From Fen-1298 sp050015675 (GTDB lineage: Bacteria > Bacteroidota > Ignavibacteria > UBA10030): DNA of 64,000 bases. Both the position numbers and the translations under genes were made by a program. Below, piece by piece: positions 26,855 to 36,125 of the stretch. Positions within the stretch are counted from its first letter, which is position 1, and every line of letters starts with the position of its first letter. The stretch spans positions 1 through 64,000 of the forward strand of contig JBEKAY010000007.1 in assembly GCA_050015675.1 (NCBI GenBank), read 5' to 3'. The notes under the pieces are model-generated. The model was not told where the DNA came from. It worked only from the letters and a program-made list of their open reading frames with translations, and ran no database searches.

Positions 26855-27736
26855 TTATGAATAATAACTCATCACTCTCATGATGATATCATAACCTTCT
26901 AATTCCAGCACCTCTTTTAAGCATTGCATTGCCGGATGATCATCTGCGAGAAAAGAATATTTTCTCTTCACCGAACCAATAACAGTATTAAATCCCATCG
27001 GCATCGCCATTGTTAAAAAAGCGCTTTCAAGCGGGCCTTTGACCGGCGAACCGTCTGCACGTTTTGACGGCAGCATAACGGTAAAATTGCTTAGCCCAAC
27101 GGACATATTCACACCCTTGAGATCGGCATCCTGATGAATTAACTTAATCGCATTTATGAGCCGCTTAAAATTTCCATCTGAATCACTTCCAATTGGCATA
27201 ATGCCTGGATCGAGAATGATCTCGCCGTTCTTTACATTGTTAATGCGTTCGCGCGCGATATTCATCATGACTTTTGCTGTGGTGTACGTTTCTTCGGCGG
27301 TCTTGTTCATTTTTATATCACCGCTTTTTTCTGCTCCCTCTGTAACCAGCAGTATCGGAATAAATGGCTGCTTTTTATAGATGTCGAACATTTGCAGCCG
27401 CGCTTGAGAAATTGAATTCAGAATCGGTTTCCGTTTTCCAGCGCGCTCCGGATTGTAAGCTTCCAATCCCGCTACGGCAATTTCAGGATCCGGTGTATCA
27501 ACTGAGAGAGGAAGTGAAATATGTTCCTGAATTCTTTTTACAATATCCGCCATGAATCCGGGAGAACGCAAACCGACATTTACATCGATGTAAGCAGCCC
27601 CGCTTTCGGCCTGAGATTTTGCCAGCTCGACGATACCAGCGATATCATTCTTTTCGAAAAGTTCGTGAGTAGAGGGGACAGAATCGTTTATCGATTCGCC
27701 GATGATGGTGAGTCCTGCAATGCTCATTAAATCCAA
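26855..27736 (-). CDS. DHPS-fold methyltetrahydrofolate:corrinoid methyltransferase (AcsE/MtvA type)
   Basis: 293-residue pterin-binding barrel. Family marks are LTIIGESIND, YIDVNVGLRSPG, LPLSVDTPDPEI, ILNSISQAR, GEIILDPGIMPIGSD, GVNMSVGLSNFT and FNTVIGSVKRKY. This corresponds to the pterin domain of MetH and to AcsE/MtvA, which move methyl between a corrinoid protein and tetrahydrofolate. It is not folate-synthesis FolP: the DNS and sulfa-site pattern differ and there is no folate-biosynthesis neighbour. A second Met (residue 4) could be the start. It sits 38 nt after fhs and 26 nt before the metV-like gene. Confidence 0.88.
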   Translation of the reverse strand: MDLMSIAGLTIIGESINDSVPSTHELFEKNDIAGIVELAKSQAESGAAYIDVNVGLRSPGFMADIVKRIQEHISLPLSVDTPDPEIAVAGLEAYNPERAGKRKPILNSISQARLQMFDIYKKQPFIPILLVTEGAEKSGDIKMNKTAEETYTTAKVMMNIARERINNVKNGEIILDPGIMPIGSDSDGNFKRLINAIKLIHQDADLKGVNMSVGLSNFTVMLPSKRADGSPVKGPLESAFLTMAMPMGFNTVIGSVKRKYSFLADDHPAMQCLKEVLELEGYDIIMRVMSYYS

Positions 27737-27774
27737 TCCTTCATTGTCTTAATATGAATAGATAATTTTAATAC

Positions 27775-29409
27775 TCAGAATAATCCAGTAATATTTCCGT
27801 TATCATCTACATCGACGTTTTCAGCAGCCGGAATTGTAGGGAGGCCAGGCATACGCATTATTTCGCCTGTAATCGGAATGACAAATCCTGCACCTGCAGC
27901 CACTTCAATCTCTCTCACAGTCAAAAGGAAATTTTCAGGCCTTCCAAGTAATTTAGGATTGTCGGAAAGCGAGTTTTGAGTTTTTGCCATGCATACCGGA
28001 AGTTTATCCAAGCCCAATTTCTTTATTTTTTCTAAATCATCCTTAGCTTTTGCAGTGAACTCGACTGCTTTTGCTCCGTAAATGTTTATCGCTATTGTTT
28101 CGACTTTTTTCGGAATATCCCAGTCCCAGTCGTACGTCGGTTTATATCTATTCTTGCAATTCTTTGTTAGATCGCAAACTATCTCTGCAAGCTCCATCGA
28201 ACCTTCGCCGCCTTTGCCCCAGACATCCGCAACGGAAGCAGGAACACCAAGCTCTTTGCACCTGTTTTTTATTAAGTTTAATTCCTCATCTGTATCTGAT
28301 GCAAATCTATTGATAGCAACTACCGGGCGTATACCAAATGCGAGAATATTTTCAACATGTTTTTCGAGATTTCTCAATCCTTTTTTCAGTGCATCGGTAT
28401 TCGGTTGGTTGACATTTTTCAGTTCTGCGCCGCCATGATATTTCAATGCTTTTAAGGTCGCGACAAGGACAACCGCTTTGGGCGACAAACCTGAATAGCC
28501 GCATTTAATATCGAAAAACTTTTCTGCACCTAAATCAAATGCAAATCCCGCTTCCGTGACCACGTAATCGGAAAGTGACAAACCCATCTTCGTTGCGACG
28601 ACAGTGTTCGTTCCCTGAGCGATGTTGGCAAACGGCCCGCCGTGAATAATTGCAGGGTTCCCTTCGATGGTCTGAACAAGATTGGGCATCATTGCGTCTC
28701 TGAGCAAGGCGGTCATTGCACCGCTTGCCTTCAAATCACGCGCATAGATCGGATTTTTATCATAGGTAAACCCGACAAAAATATTTCCCAATTTTCGTTT
28801 TAGATCTGTAAGGCATTCTGCAAGGCAAAGTATTGCCATAACTTCGGAGGCGGCTGTAATATCAAAACCTGTTTCGCGCGGCACACCGGAAAGAGTTCCT
28901 CCAAGTCCTACAATAATTTTCCGAAGGGAACGGTCGTTCATATCCATAACTCTTTTCCAATGAACTGTACGAGGATCGATTCCCAGGTTATTCTTTTTAT
29001 TCTGAATATTATTGTCAATCAAAGCGGCGAGGAGATTGTGTGCTTTTTCGACCGCTGAAAAATCTCCAGTGAAATGAAGATTGATTTCTTCCATAGGCAC
29101 TACTTGTGCACGTCCACTGCCTGTCGCGCCTCCTTTTATTCCAAACACGGGGCCAAGAGAGGGTTCTCTCAAGACAACGGTCGTCTGCTTCCCAATCCTG
29201 TTCATCCCCTGGGTCAGGCCGATCGATATGGTCGTTTTTCCCTCACCTGCAGGTGTTGGAGAAATAGCCGAAACTAAAATCAAATTGCTGTTTTTTAGTT
29301 TTTCGTTATCAATATATTTCAATGGAACCTTAGCTTTGTAATTACCGTAGAGAATGAGATCATCCTCTGAGATATGCAACTGTGAAGCAATTTCCTTGAT
29401 CTTTTTCAT
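27775..29409 (-). CDS. fhs: Formate-tetrahydrofolate ligase
   Basis: Interconverts formate + THF + ATP and 10-formyl-THF + ADP + Pi; in the reverse direction it makes ATP from formyl groups. The ~544-residue protein has the P-loop-like TPAGEGKTTISIGL, REPSLGPVFGIKGGATG, GRAQVVPMEEINLHFTGD, HNLLAALIDN, and FVIPITGEIMRMPGLP at the C-terminus. The start at ATG 29409 (MKKIKEIASQL) matches the usual N-terminus; a further upstream ATG adds seven residues. It is first in the minus-strand operon ahead of the methyltransferase, metV-like and metF genes. FolD, needed to link methylene- and formyl-THF, is not in the window. Confidence 0.95.
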   Translation of the reverse strand: MKKIKEIASQLHISEDDLILYGNYKAKVPLKYIDNEKLKNSNLILVSAISPTPAGEGKTTISIGLTQGMNRIGKQTTVVLREPSLGPVFGIKGGATGSGRAQVVPMEEINLHFTGDFSAVEKAHNLLAALIDNNIQNKKNNLGIDPRTVHWKRVMDMNDRSLRKIIVGLGGTLSGVPRETGFDITAASEVMAILCLAECLTDLKRKLGNIFVGFTYDKNPIYARDLKASGAMTALLRDAMMPNLVQTIEGNPAIIHGGPFANIAQGTNTVVATKMGLSLSDYVVTEAGFAFDLGAEKFFDIKCGYSGLSPKAVVLVATLKALKYHGGAELKNVNQPNTDALKKGLRNLEKHVENILAFGIRPVVAINRFASDTDEELNLIKNRCKELGVPASVADVWGKGGEGSMELAEIVCDLTKNCKNRYKPTYDWDWDIPKKVETIAINIYGAKAVEFTAKAKDDLEKIKKLGLDKLPVCMAKTQNSLSDNPKLLGRPENFLLTVREIEVAAGAGFVIPITGEIMRMPGLPTIPAAENVDVDDNGNITGLF

Positions 29410-29694
29410 ATTATAAAATCCCCATGCCAAAGTTACTTCTTCCCGTTGTTTTGGAGTGATACGGGTGTTTTTAATTACTTGAAGTGAAAGTATTATTCAA
29501 TAAATATTTTCAGTAAATTTACACAACTATTATGAGGTTACCTAATTATTTTGTTATTTAACACATACGAAAGAAATAATATTTGATGAAACAAAAAGAA
29601 AAAAGTTAAACAAACACTTTACTTAAGGACGACACAGAAACTTTTTGGATCGACATTCTTAAAAAGAAATCAACACTTCCTCTATGAGGCAAAA

Positions 29695-31686
29695 ATGGCA
29701 GACTATGTATATTTGTTTAAGTCGATGAAAAAATCGTTGACTTCCTTAAATTTGTTTGTAATTGCAACCCTTTTATTTTTTGTAAGCAAGTCTGTTGGTA
29801 TGAATAAAGAAAACTGTGTCGAAAGTCCGAATGGTTCTATCAGCGTTTTCCTAACTATTAATGACGAGGGCGTACCTGAGTATAGTGTATCGTTCAGGGG
29901 AGAGCCGGTGATGAAAGGTAACCGATTGGGCTTGCTCAGAGAAGATGCTGATTTCTCCAAAGAACTTCGATTAGTTTCGACTGAGCCAATAGAAAAAATT
30001 GAAGATCATTATACTCTTCTGTATGGGAAAAAAACGCAATGCAGCTATATAGGTAACAGAAGGGTTTTTCATTTTAAGAATGCTGTTGGGGAAGAAATCG
30101 ATGTTATCTTTCAGGTTTCAAACGATGGCGTTGCTTTCAGATACTTTTTTCCAGGAAAGCCGGATGGGATAAAAAGAATAACAGACGAGCTTACTTCTTT
30201 CAGTTTCAATGATAGTACGCGTGCCTGGATTCAGCATATTGCTCAAGCAAAGTCGGGTTGGAATGCTACGAACCCTTCATTTGAAGAGTATTATCTTCAA
30301 TGCGGAATAAAAGAAATACCGAATCGCGAACCGGGATGGATGCTTCCTGTCTTACTGCAATCCGGAAAATATTGGATATCGCTTACAGAAACAGCGCCTG
30401 ATCATAATTATTGCGGATGCAGATTAATGCATGATACGTTGAGCACTAGTTTGAAAATCAGATTTCCGCAAAAACCTGAAGTGTTTTATGGGGGTGCCCT
30501 CAATCCTGAAGCAACGCTGCCGTGGTCTTCACCTTGGAGAATCATTACCATTAGTGACAACCTTGGCACTTTAGTAGAATCAACTCTTGGTACTGATCTG
30601 GCAAAACCCTCTGTTCTATCTGATCTTTCATATATAAAACCGGGCAGGTCATCGTGGAGCTGGGTATTGCTAAAGGATGACTCAACAATATATCCCGTGC
30701 AGAAAAGATTTATCGATTACGCATCTGAAATGGGATGGGAGTACTGTCTCATAGATGCGGACTGGGATAGAAAAATTGGTTATGAAAAGCTTGGTGAACT
30801 CTGTGCTTATGCCAAATCGAGAAATGTCGGCATTACTGTTTGGTACAATTCTGCTGGCAATTGGAACACAACACCGCTCACACCGCGAGATAAAATGATC
30901 AGGAAAGAACTTCGCGATTCTGAATTTACAAAATTGAAGGAGCTCGGAGTCAAAGGTATTAAGGTCGATTTTTTTGGAGGAGAAGGCCAATCGATGATGT
31001 CGTACTATCAGGATATTCTTGAAGATGCAGCGAGATATAGCCTGACGGTAGACTTCCATGGTTCTACGTATCCCCGCGGATTGCAGCGAACATTTCCTAA
31101 CCTTATTTCTATGGAAGGTATCAGGGGGTTCGAGTATGTTACTTTTGAGCAAGCGAACGCAGATCGCGAAGCTCAGCATTGCACAGTTATACCTTTTACA
31201 CGCAACCTCTTTGATCCGATGGATTTCACGCCTGTTTGTTTTAGCGAGGTACCACATATCCAGCGAAAAACTACAAACAGCTTTGAACTGGCTCTATCTG
31301 TTCTTTTCCTCTCGGGCATTCAACATTATGCCGAGATTCCTGAGGGAATAGCAAAAGTGCCTGGTGAAGTAAAAGAAGTCTTAAAAAATATTCCAGTATC
31401 GTGGGATGAAACGAAATTTATCGATGGAGTTCCCGGGAAGTATATTATTATTGCGAGACGAAAAGACAATATATGGTATATTGCAGGTATTAATGGAGAA
31501 CCGATAGAAAAGAATCTGGAAGTGAACATCCGTTTTATTGGGAGTGTTGCGAGATGTTTAATGATCACCTGTGGTGATTCCAATCGCTCTTTCAAAGTAG
31601 AGAATAAAGATATTGATACAATACTTCCTGTGAAGATTGTCTTAAAACCAAACGATGGTTTTCTTTTCAGACTATTTACAAAATAA
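29695..31686 (+). CDS. GH97 family alpha-glycosidase, retaining type
   Basis: 663-residue secreted enzyme (signal peptide through about residue 35). The N-terminal beta-sandwich begins SPNGSISVFLTI with GNRLGLLREDADF. The barrel has YCLIDADWDRKIGYEKL, GITVWYNSAGNW, GIKVDFFGGEGQSMM and DFHGSTYPRGLQRTFPN. Asp425 in IKVDFF is where retaining GH97 enzymes carry the nucleophile. This suggests alpha-galactosidase- or similar retaining activity rather than the inverting SusB type. It starts the second plus-strand group of the xylan locus, ahead of CE15 and GH105. Galactose or glucuronate side chains are possible targets. Confidence 0.9.
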   Translation: MADYVYLFKSMKKSLTSLNLFVIATLLFFVSKSVGMNKENCVESPNGSISVFLTINDEGVPEYSVSFRGEPVMKGNRLGLLREDADFSKELRLVSTEPIEKIEDHYTLLYGKKTQCSYIGNRRVFHFKNAVGEEIDVIFQVSNDGVAFRYFFPGKPDGIKRITDELTSFSFNDSTRAWIQHIAQAKSGWNATNPSFEEYYLQCGIKEIPNREPGWMLPVLLQSGKYWISLTETAPDHNYCGCRLMHDTLSTSLKIRFPQKPEVFYGGALNPEATLPWSSPWRIITISDNLGTLVESTLGTDLAKPSVLSDLSYIKPGRSSWSWVLLKDDSTIYPVQKRFIDYASEMGWEYCLIDADWDRKIGYEKLGELCAYAKSRNVGITVWYNSAGNWNTTPLTPRDKMIRKELRDSEFTKLKELGVKGIKVDFFGGEGQSMMSYYQDILEDAARYSLTVDFHGSTYPRGLQRTFPNLISMEGIRGFEYVTFEQANADREAQHCTVIPFTRNLFDPMDFTPVCFSEVPHIQRKTTNSFELALSVLFLSGIQHYAEIPEGIAKVPGEVKEVLKNIPVSWDETKFIDGVPGKYIIIARRKDNIWYIAGINGEPIEKNLEVNIRFIGSVARCLMITCGDSNRSFKVENKDIDTILPVKIVLKPNDGFLFRLFTK

Positions 31687-31719
31687 ATATTTCCTCATTA
31701 TAAAAATAAAAGATCATCC

Positions 31720-33111
31720 ATGAAAAAAATATCATTGCTGTTCACGCCTATTTTGATGGTCTCCATTTCAACATATGCGCAATTTAATCAACAACGGATG
31801 GATAGCATAAGAACAGTCACAAATGAAGATTATCACATGATGCTAACCCAGCTTCAGATTGATTCATTAAGAGCAGGCCCCTCCGGGAATCCAAAGGCAC
31901 CAAATGCAGCAAATACCGATGAATCAAAAGCTACGCGATATACATCTCTTCCTGATCCGTTGATCCTCAATAACGGCGAGAAAGTAAATGATGCCGAAAC
32001 ATGGTGGAAAAAGCGACGCCCGGAAATAGTTGAATATTTCGATCGAGAAATTTATGGAAGAGTTCCTCAAAATGTACCGGGAGTCTCGTGGGAAGTCTTG
32101 AGCACTACAAATGAAATGGTGGAGGATATTCCAGTCGTTGTCAAAAAATTATCTGGCCATGTGGACAACACATCCTATCCATCCATTAGTGTCGATATAC
32201 AATTAACAATCACGACTCCGGCGAAAATTTCTAAACCGGTTCCGGTTGTTATGGAATTCGGATTTATTTTTCCTCCAGGATTCAAATTTCCTAACCCTCC
32301 TTCAAATACACCCCAAGAACCAAGCTGGCAACAGCAGGTACTTTTAAAAGGCTGGGGGTACGCGATTATTATCCCTGCAAGTTACCAGGCTGATTGGGGT
32401 GCAGGATTAACACAAGGCATTATTGGTTTGGTGAATAAAGGACAACACAGAAAACCTGACGATTGGGGTGCGTTAAGAGCATGGGCTTGGGGTGCAAGTC
32501 GCGCATTAGATTACTTTGAAACCGACAAATCGGTAAATGCAAAACAAGTAATGATAGAAGGCTTATCGCGATACGGAAAAGCTGCGATAGTGACAATGGC
32601 ATATGATTCACGATTCGCTATGGCGTTTGTTGGATCTTCCGGAGCAGGAGGTACAAAAATCCTTCGTCGTGTTTTCGGAGAACAGGTGGAAAATCTAGCC
32701 AGTTCCGGCGGCTACCATTGGTTTGCCGGTAACTTTCTAAAATATGCGGGCCCTTTAACAGCGAATGATTTACCGGTTGACGCACACGAGCTTGTTGCGC
32801 TGTGCGCTCCACGTCCGGTATTTATTAGCGCCGGCTCTCTCGAAGTTGAAGGTGGATGGGTAGATGCTAAAGGTATGTTTTTAGGTGGCGCATATGCAAG
32901 TCCGGTATATGAACTTCTGGGAAAGAAAGGGTTAAGAACATACGATTTTCCACCGATTGAAACTTCATTGATAGATGGTGAAATAGCATTTCGTCAACAT
33001 AAAGGCGGACATACAACAGGACCCAATTGGCCAACCTTCTTCCAGTTTGCAGCAAAATATATCAATCTGTCGAACGCAACTCCAGTAGATAATAAAAAAA
33101 ACTCTGAATGA
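31720..33111 (+). CDS. CE15 4-O-methyl-glucuronoyl methylesterase
   Basis: 463-residue secreted esterase that cleaves ester bonds between lignin alcohols and the (4-O-methyl-)glucuronate of xylan. A signal peptide covers residues 1-20. The CE15 motif is EGLSRYGKAAI with nucleophile Ser283 (fungal form GCSRNGK). Other family features are WWKKRRPEIVEYFDREIYGR, GWGYAIIIPASYQADWG, ALRAWAWGASRALDYFET and a catalytic His in the C-terminal HKGGHTTGPNWP. The early low-complexity stretch of ~50 residues precedes the fold. It starts 33 nt after GH97 and 83 nt before GH105. Its presence with GH115 strengthens the view that the locus targets lignin-bound glucuronoxylan. Confidence 0.92.
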   Translation: MKKISLLFTPILMVSISTYAQFNQQRMDSIRTVTNEDYHMMLTQLQIDSLRAGPSGNPKAPNAANTDESKATRYTSLPDPLILNNGEKVNDAETWWKKRRPEIVEYFDREIYGRVPQNVPGVSWEVLSTTNEMVEDIPVVVKKLSGHVDNTSYPSISVDIQLTITTPAKISKPVPVVMEFGFIFPPGFKFPNPPSNTPQEPSWQQQVLLKGWGYAIIIPASYQADWGAGLTQGIIGLVNKGQHRKPDDWGALRAWAWGASRALDYFETDKSVNAKQVMIEGLSRYGKAAIVTMAYDSRFAMAFVGSSGAGGTKILRRVFGEQVENLASSGGYHWFAGNFLKYAGPLTANDLPVDAHELVALCAPRPVFISAGSLEVEGGWVDAKGMFLGGAYASPVYELLGKKGLRTYDFPPIETSLIDGEIAFRQHKGGHTTGPNWPTFFQFAAKYINLSNATPVDNKKNSE

Positions 33112-33194
33112 TTATTGTATTTTCCCATGTTATCCTAATCCATTTAATGAGAAAGAACCATTTTTCTTCTTATTCTTTAACTGGAAAATAAATA

Positions 33195-34433
33195 ATGCAT
33201 CGATTACTATGGTTCATACTTCTAATTTTTTGTATAGGGTTTTCTTTCGCTGGAGTATCTGTTTTTGCACAGGATACTTTAAAAACTCAAGCGGTGCTTC
33301 GCTTAATTGCAGATGCTGTAGTGAAGAGTACCGATTTCCAATTTATAGATCAAAGCACGGGCAAACACTATAGTTCTCCGGTCGATGCCCCCGATAGCGC
33401 CAAGCTGCAATTGGAAAGCCTTTATACAGACTGGCGGTATTGGAATGGTGTCCTCAATATCGCATTGATCAAGTTAGGACATGTTCTTAAAGAACCCGCC
33501 TACACAGAATTCTCTATTAAAAATATTGCTTTCAGTTTTGACAGCTATAAATATTTTGAGAACAAGTATAAAAAAGAGGGGAAGTGGAACTATCCTTTTG
33601 GTCAGCGCTTTATCATGGAAGAATTGGACGATTGCGGCGCGATGGGCGCTAGTGTCATTGAAGTATCTCGTCTTGTTCCACAAGATCGATATCAAATATA
33701 TATTGACCAAGCAGCTAAACATATACTCACGCAGCAAAGTCGAATGAAAGATCGTACATTCGTCAGATCGTTTCCGCATAAATGGACGCTCTGGGCGGAT
33801 GATCTTTACATGAGTATTTCATTTCTTGCTCGAATGGGTGAATTCTCGAAAGACCGTCGTTACTTCGATGATGCGGCTACGCAAGTGATAAATTTCCACA
33901 AATATTTGTTTGATGAAACGGCTGGACTTATGCGCCATTGTTGGTACTCGGATGTGAACAAGCCCGGTGTTGCATTCTGGGGTCGTGCCAATGGATGGGC
34001 AATGCTCGCTCAGGTCGATTTATTAGATCGGTTGCCGGCAAATCATCCGCAGCGCAAAATACTTTTAGAATTTCTTCAACGACACATCCTTGGGATTGCC
34101 CGCTACCAAAGTGGGGAAGGATTGTGGCATCAATTATTGGATAAGACCGACTCGTATCTTGAAACATCCTGCTCAGCCATGTTCACTTACGCCGTAGCGC
34201 GTGCTGTGAACAAGAAATATATCGATTCGCGTTATGCATCGATTGCGAAATATGGATGGGAAGGAGTGATGTCAAAAATTCACTCCGACGGAAAAGTCGA
34301 GGGCGTATGTGCAGGAACAGGAGTCAGTGATGATCTTGTATTCTATTACCATCGTCCAGCACCGCTTAATGATGTGCATGGAATAGGGACAATTCTGCTC
34401 GCAGGGTCTGAAATACTATCATTCCACAGGTAG
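33195..34433 (+). CDS. GH105/GH88-type unsaturated glucuronyl hydrolase
   Basis: 412-residue secreted enzyme with a signal peptide to about residue 26. It is an (alpha/alpha)6 barrel, with Asp residues in MEELDDCGAMGAS near 142 and WADDLYMSISFLARMGE near 195 that match the catalytic Asp pair of the family. Later motifs are AFWGRANGWAMLA and YLETSCSAMFTYAV. GH105 removes unsaturated galacturonyl or glucuronyl residues left by lyases, and some members act on other uronide oligosaccharides. No lyase is seen in the window. In a glucuronoxylan locus it might act on a glucuronyl product. It ends 23 nt before the end of the convergent GH29 gene. Confidence 0.87.
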   Translation: MHRLLWFILLIFCIGFSFAGVSVFAQDTLKTQAVLRLIADAVVKSTDFQFIDQSTGKHYSSPVDAPDSAKLQLESLYTDWRYWNGVLNIALIKLGHVLKEPAYTEFSIKNIAFSFDSYKYFENKYKKEGKWNYPFGQRFIMEELDDCGAMGASVIEVSRLVPQDRYQIYIDQAAKHILTQQSRMKDRTFVRSFPHKWTLWADDLYMSISFLARMGEFSKDRRYFDDAATQVINFHKYLFDETAGLMRHCWYSDVNKPGVAFWGRANGWAMLAQVDLLDRLPANHPQRKILLEFLQRHILGIARYQSGEGLWHQLLDKTDSYLETSCSAMFTYAVARAVNKKYIDSRYASIAKYGWEGVMSKIHSDGKVEGVCAGTGVSDDLVFYYHRPAPLNDVHGIGTILLAGSEILSFHR

Positions 34434-34456
34434 ATCATCCATTCAAATCGAGAGGA

Positions 34457-35761
34457 TCAGATTTCAATTTTCAGAATCGTATCCACAGAATCGATTTTGT
34501 CTGGTGGAATTTGAATGGAGATACCAAACGTATCCTGTCTGAATGTAAGTTTTGTTTTATCGTTCAATAGGGAGATACTTTTAATTTTCTTTCCGAAATC
34601 CGGAAGAAGGAGGTTTGTTGTATTGCCGCTAAGGATGTGCACGTAAACAAGATTACTGCGCTGCGTTGTCACTCCCCACGATTTTGGCGAAAGAGGTCCT
34701 TCGCGAGTTCCATAGATCGATTCACCATTTTTCTCCATCCAGCTTCCGATTTCCTTAAGAGTTGTGATAAATTCTGGCTGAATCTTTCCGTTAGGCATTG
34801 GACCAACATTGAGAAGAAAATTTGAATTGTTTCCTGCCGTTCGGATGATATATTGAATCAATTGTTTCGTGCTTTTATAATTCTTATCGAGCAGGTTGAA
34901 TCCCCAGGAATTGTTCATTGTTTCACAAGTCTCAAGCGGAAGTGCACCGACGGTTGATTCATCGCTAAAGCCTGCATTGTTTTGTCCAGGTAAATCTTTT
35001 TCAAACATTTGAAAATCTTCTCCAGGCCTTGGTGTTAGATGATGATTGTTGCCAATCAGACATTGCGGTTGGAGGGAGTGGATAGTTCTATATGTTTTTT
35101 CTAGTTGCCAATCGACATCTTTCTTGTCCCAAATACCATCGAACCAAACTCCCGATATTTCGCCATAATTCGTCAAGAGTTCGGTAAGCTGAGTATTGAT
35201 GAAGTTGAGGTATCGATTCCAATTGCCGCTATCAGATCTGCCAGAATATTGCCCGGTCCATCCTCTGGGATAATAGTCGTTCTGGTACCAATCCACGTGA
35301 GAATAATACAGGAAAAGTTTTATTCCTTGTGTATGGCACTCGTCGGCAAGCATTTTGAGAATATCTTTTTTGTATGGAGTGCGGGTTACAATATTCCAGT
35401 CTGTCTGCTTAGTATCGAACATAGAAAAGCCGTCATGATGTCGTGTTGTAATGCAGATATATTTCATACCTGCAGATTTAGCGAGGGCAATCCATTCCTT
35501 CGGATCATAATCTGTCGGATTGAAGAAGGCTGAAATTTTTTCGTAGGTTTTTTTATCAATCATGCGTTGCTGCATAACCCATTCACCGGATCCAAGAACG
35601 CTGTAGACTCCCCAATGGATAAACATCCCGAACTTTGCATCTTGAAACCAACTACGATTTTTTAAATTTTCCGATGATGGTGTGTACATGACTTGTGCTA
35701 GGCAGATATTTCCGAGAATGAGGAAATAGAGAAGTCCCCAATTGCTTGCTTTCAATCGCAT
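34457..35761 (-). CDS. GH29 alpha-L-fucosidase
   Basis: 434-residue secreted enzyme with a signal peptide (residues 1-22). GH29 marks in order are AKFGMFIHWGVYSVLG, TTRHHDGFSMFDTKQTDWN, DILKMLADECHTQGIKLFLY YS-type segment, and the nucleophile Asp208 in SGVWFDGIWD. C-terminal residues ~330-434 form the usual small beta domain (SILNDKTKLTF region). It removes alpha-linked L-fucose from hemicellulose such as xyloglucan, or from pectin. It is transcribed toward GH105. Its upstream region ends in the target site of the IS1-family element, about 70 bp away, so its promoter could have been affected by the insertion. Confidence 0.93.
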   Translation of the reverse strand: MRLKASNWGLLYFLILGNICLAQVMYTPSSENLKNRSWFQDAKFGMFIHWGVYSVLGSGEWVMQQRMIDKKTYEKISAFFNPTDYDPKEWIALAKSAGMKYICITTRHHDGFSMFDTKQTDWNIVTRTPYKKDILKMLADECHTQGIKLFLYYSHVDWYQNDYYPRGWTGQYSGRSDSGNWNRYLNFINTQLTELLTNYGEISGVWFDGIWDKKDVDWQLEKTYRTIHSLQPQCLIGNNHHLTPRPGEDFQMFEKDLPGQNNAGFSDESTVGALPLETCETMNNSWGFNLLDKNYKSTKQLIQYIIRTAGNNSNFLLNVGPMPNGKIQPEFITTLKEIGSWMEKNGESIYGTREGPLSPKSWGVTTQRSNLVYVHILSGNTTNLLLPDFGKKIKSISLLNDKTKLTFRQDTFGISIQIPPDKIDSVDTILKIEI

Positions 35762-35824
35762 AATACCTCCTTATACGAATTTCTGATTAATGTAAATTGA
35801 AAAGTATTATAATCCAAATGAGCA

Positions 35825-35832
35825 GATAATTC
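35825..35832. repeat. Left copy of 8-bp target-site duplication
   Basis: GATAATTC immediately outside the left terminal repeat; an identical copy lies immediately outside the right repeat at 39200-39207. An 8-bp duplication fits IS1-family transposition. Confidence 0.9.
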
Positions 35833-35849
35833 GGTAGTGTCTTAATTTG
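35833..35849 (+). repeat. Left terminal inverted repeat of the IS1-family element
   Basis: 17 bp, perfectly complementary to 39183-39199; the match continues imperfectly (G/A, then ATT) for a few more bases. Confidence 0.93.
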
Positions 35850-35857
35850 GATTGAGT

Positions 35858-36121
35858 CTAAACGAAGCGTATAGAATATCCGGAAGAAAAAGAAGTGCTA
35901 TCCGTGCTGCCGCTTGAAACAGCGATTGAGTGCCCAGTATAATCAGTGCTCGCTGGTTCACTGTGGAAATCATCGGAAACAAGAAATAAAGAACAATATT
36001 TAGATATTGCATTTTCCTGATTAGGTATAATTTCGGGTTTTAATAAATAAACCTCTGTTCCAACTGCCATTACTAATGCGCCATGAATAATTACATTTTT
36101 AAAACAATGTGGGTCAATCAT
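35858..36121 (-). CDS. Small passenger protein downstream of the toxin gene, unknown
   Basis: 87 residues starting 4 nt after the toxin stop codon, hence in the toxin-antitoxin operon. N-terminal half is hydrophobic-mixed (MIDPHCFKNVIIHGALVMAV), C-terminal half is rich in Ser and Thr. I recognise no family. It ends 9 bp inside the left terminal repeat. The position suggests it is expressed with the addiction module, but it may be a spurious frame. Confidence 0.45.
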   Translation of the reverse strand: MIDPHCFKNVIIHGALVMAVGTEVYLLKPEIIPNQENAISKYCSLFLVSDDFHSEPASTDYTGHSIAVSSGSTDSTSFSSGYSIRFV

Positions 36122-36125
36122 AGTT

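Noticed and set aside
26855..27736. FolP dihydropteroate synthase
   Set aside because: Motif spacing and the fhs-metV-metF neighbours fit a methyl-THF methyltransferase, not folate synthesis.
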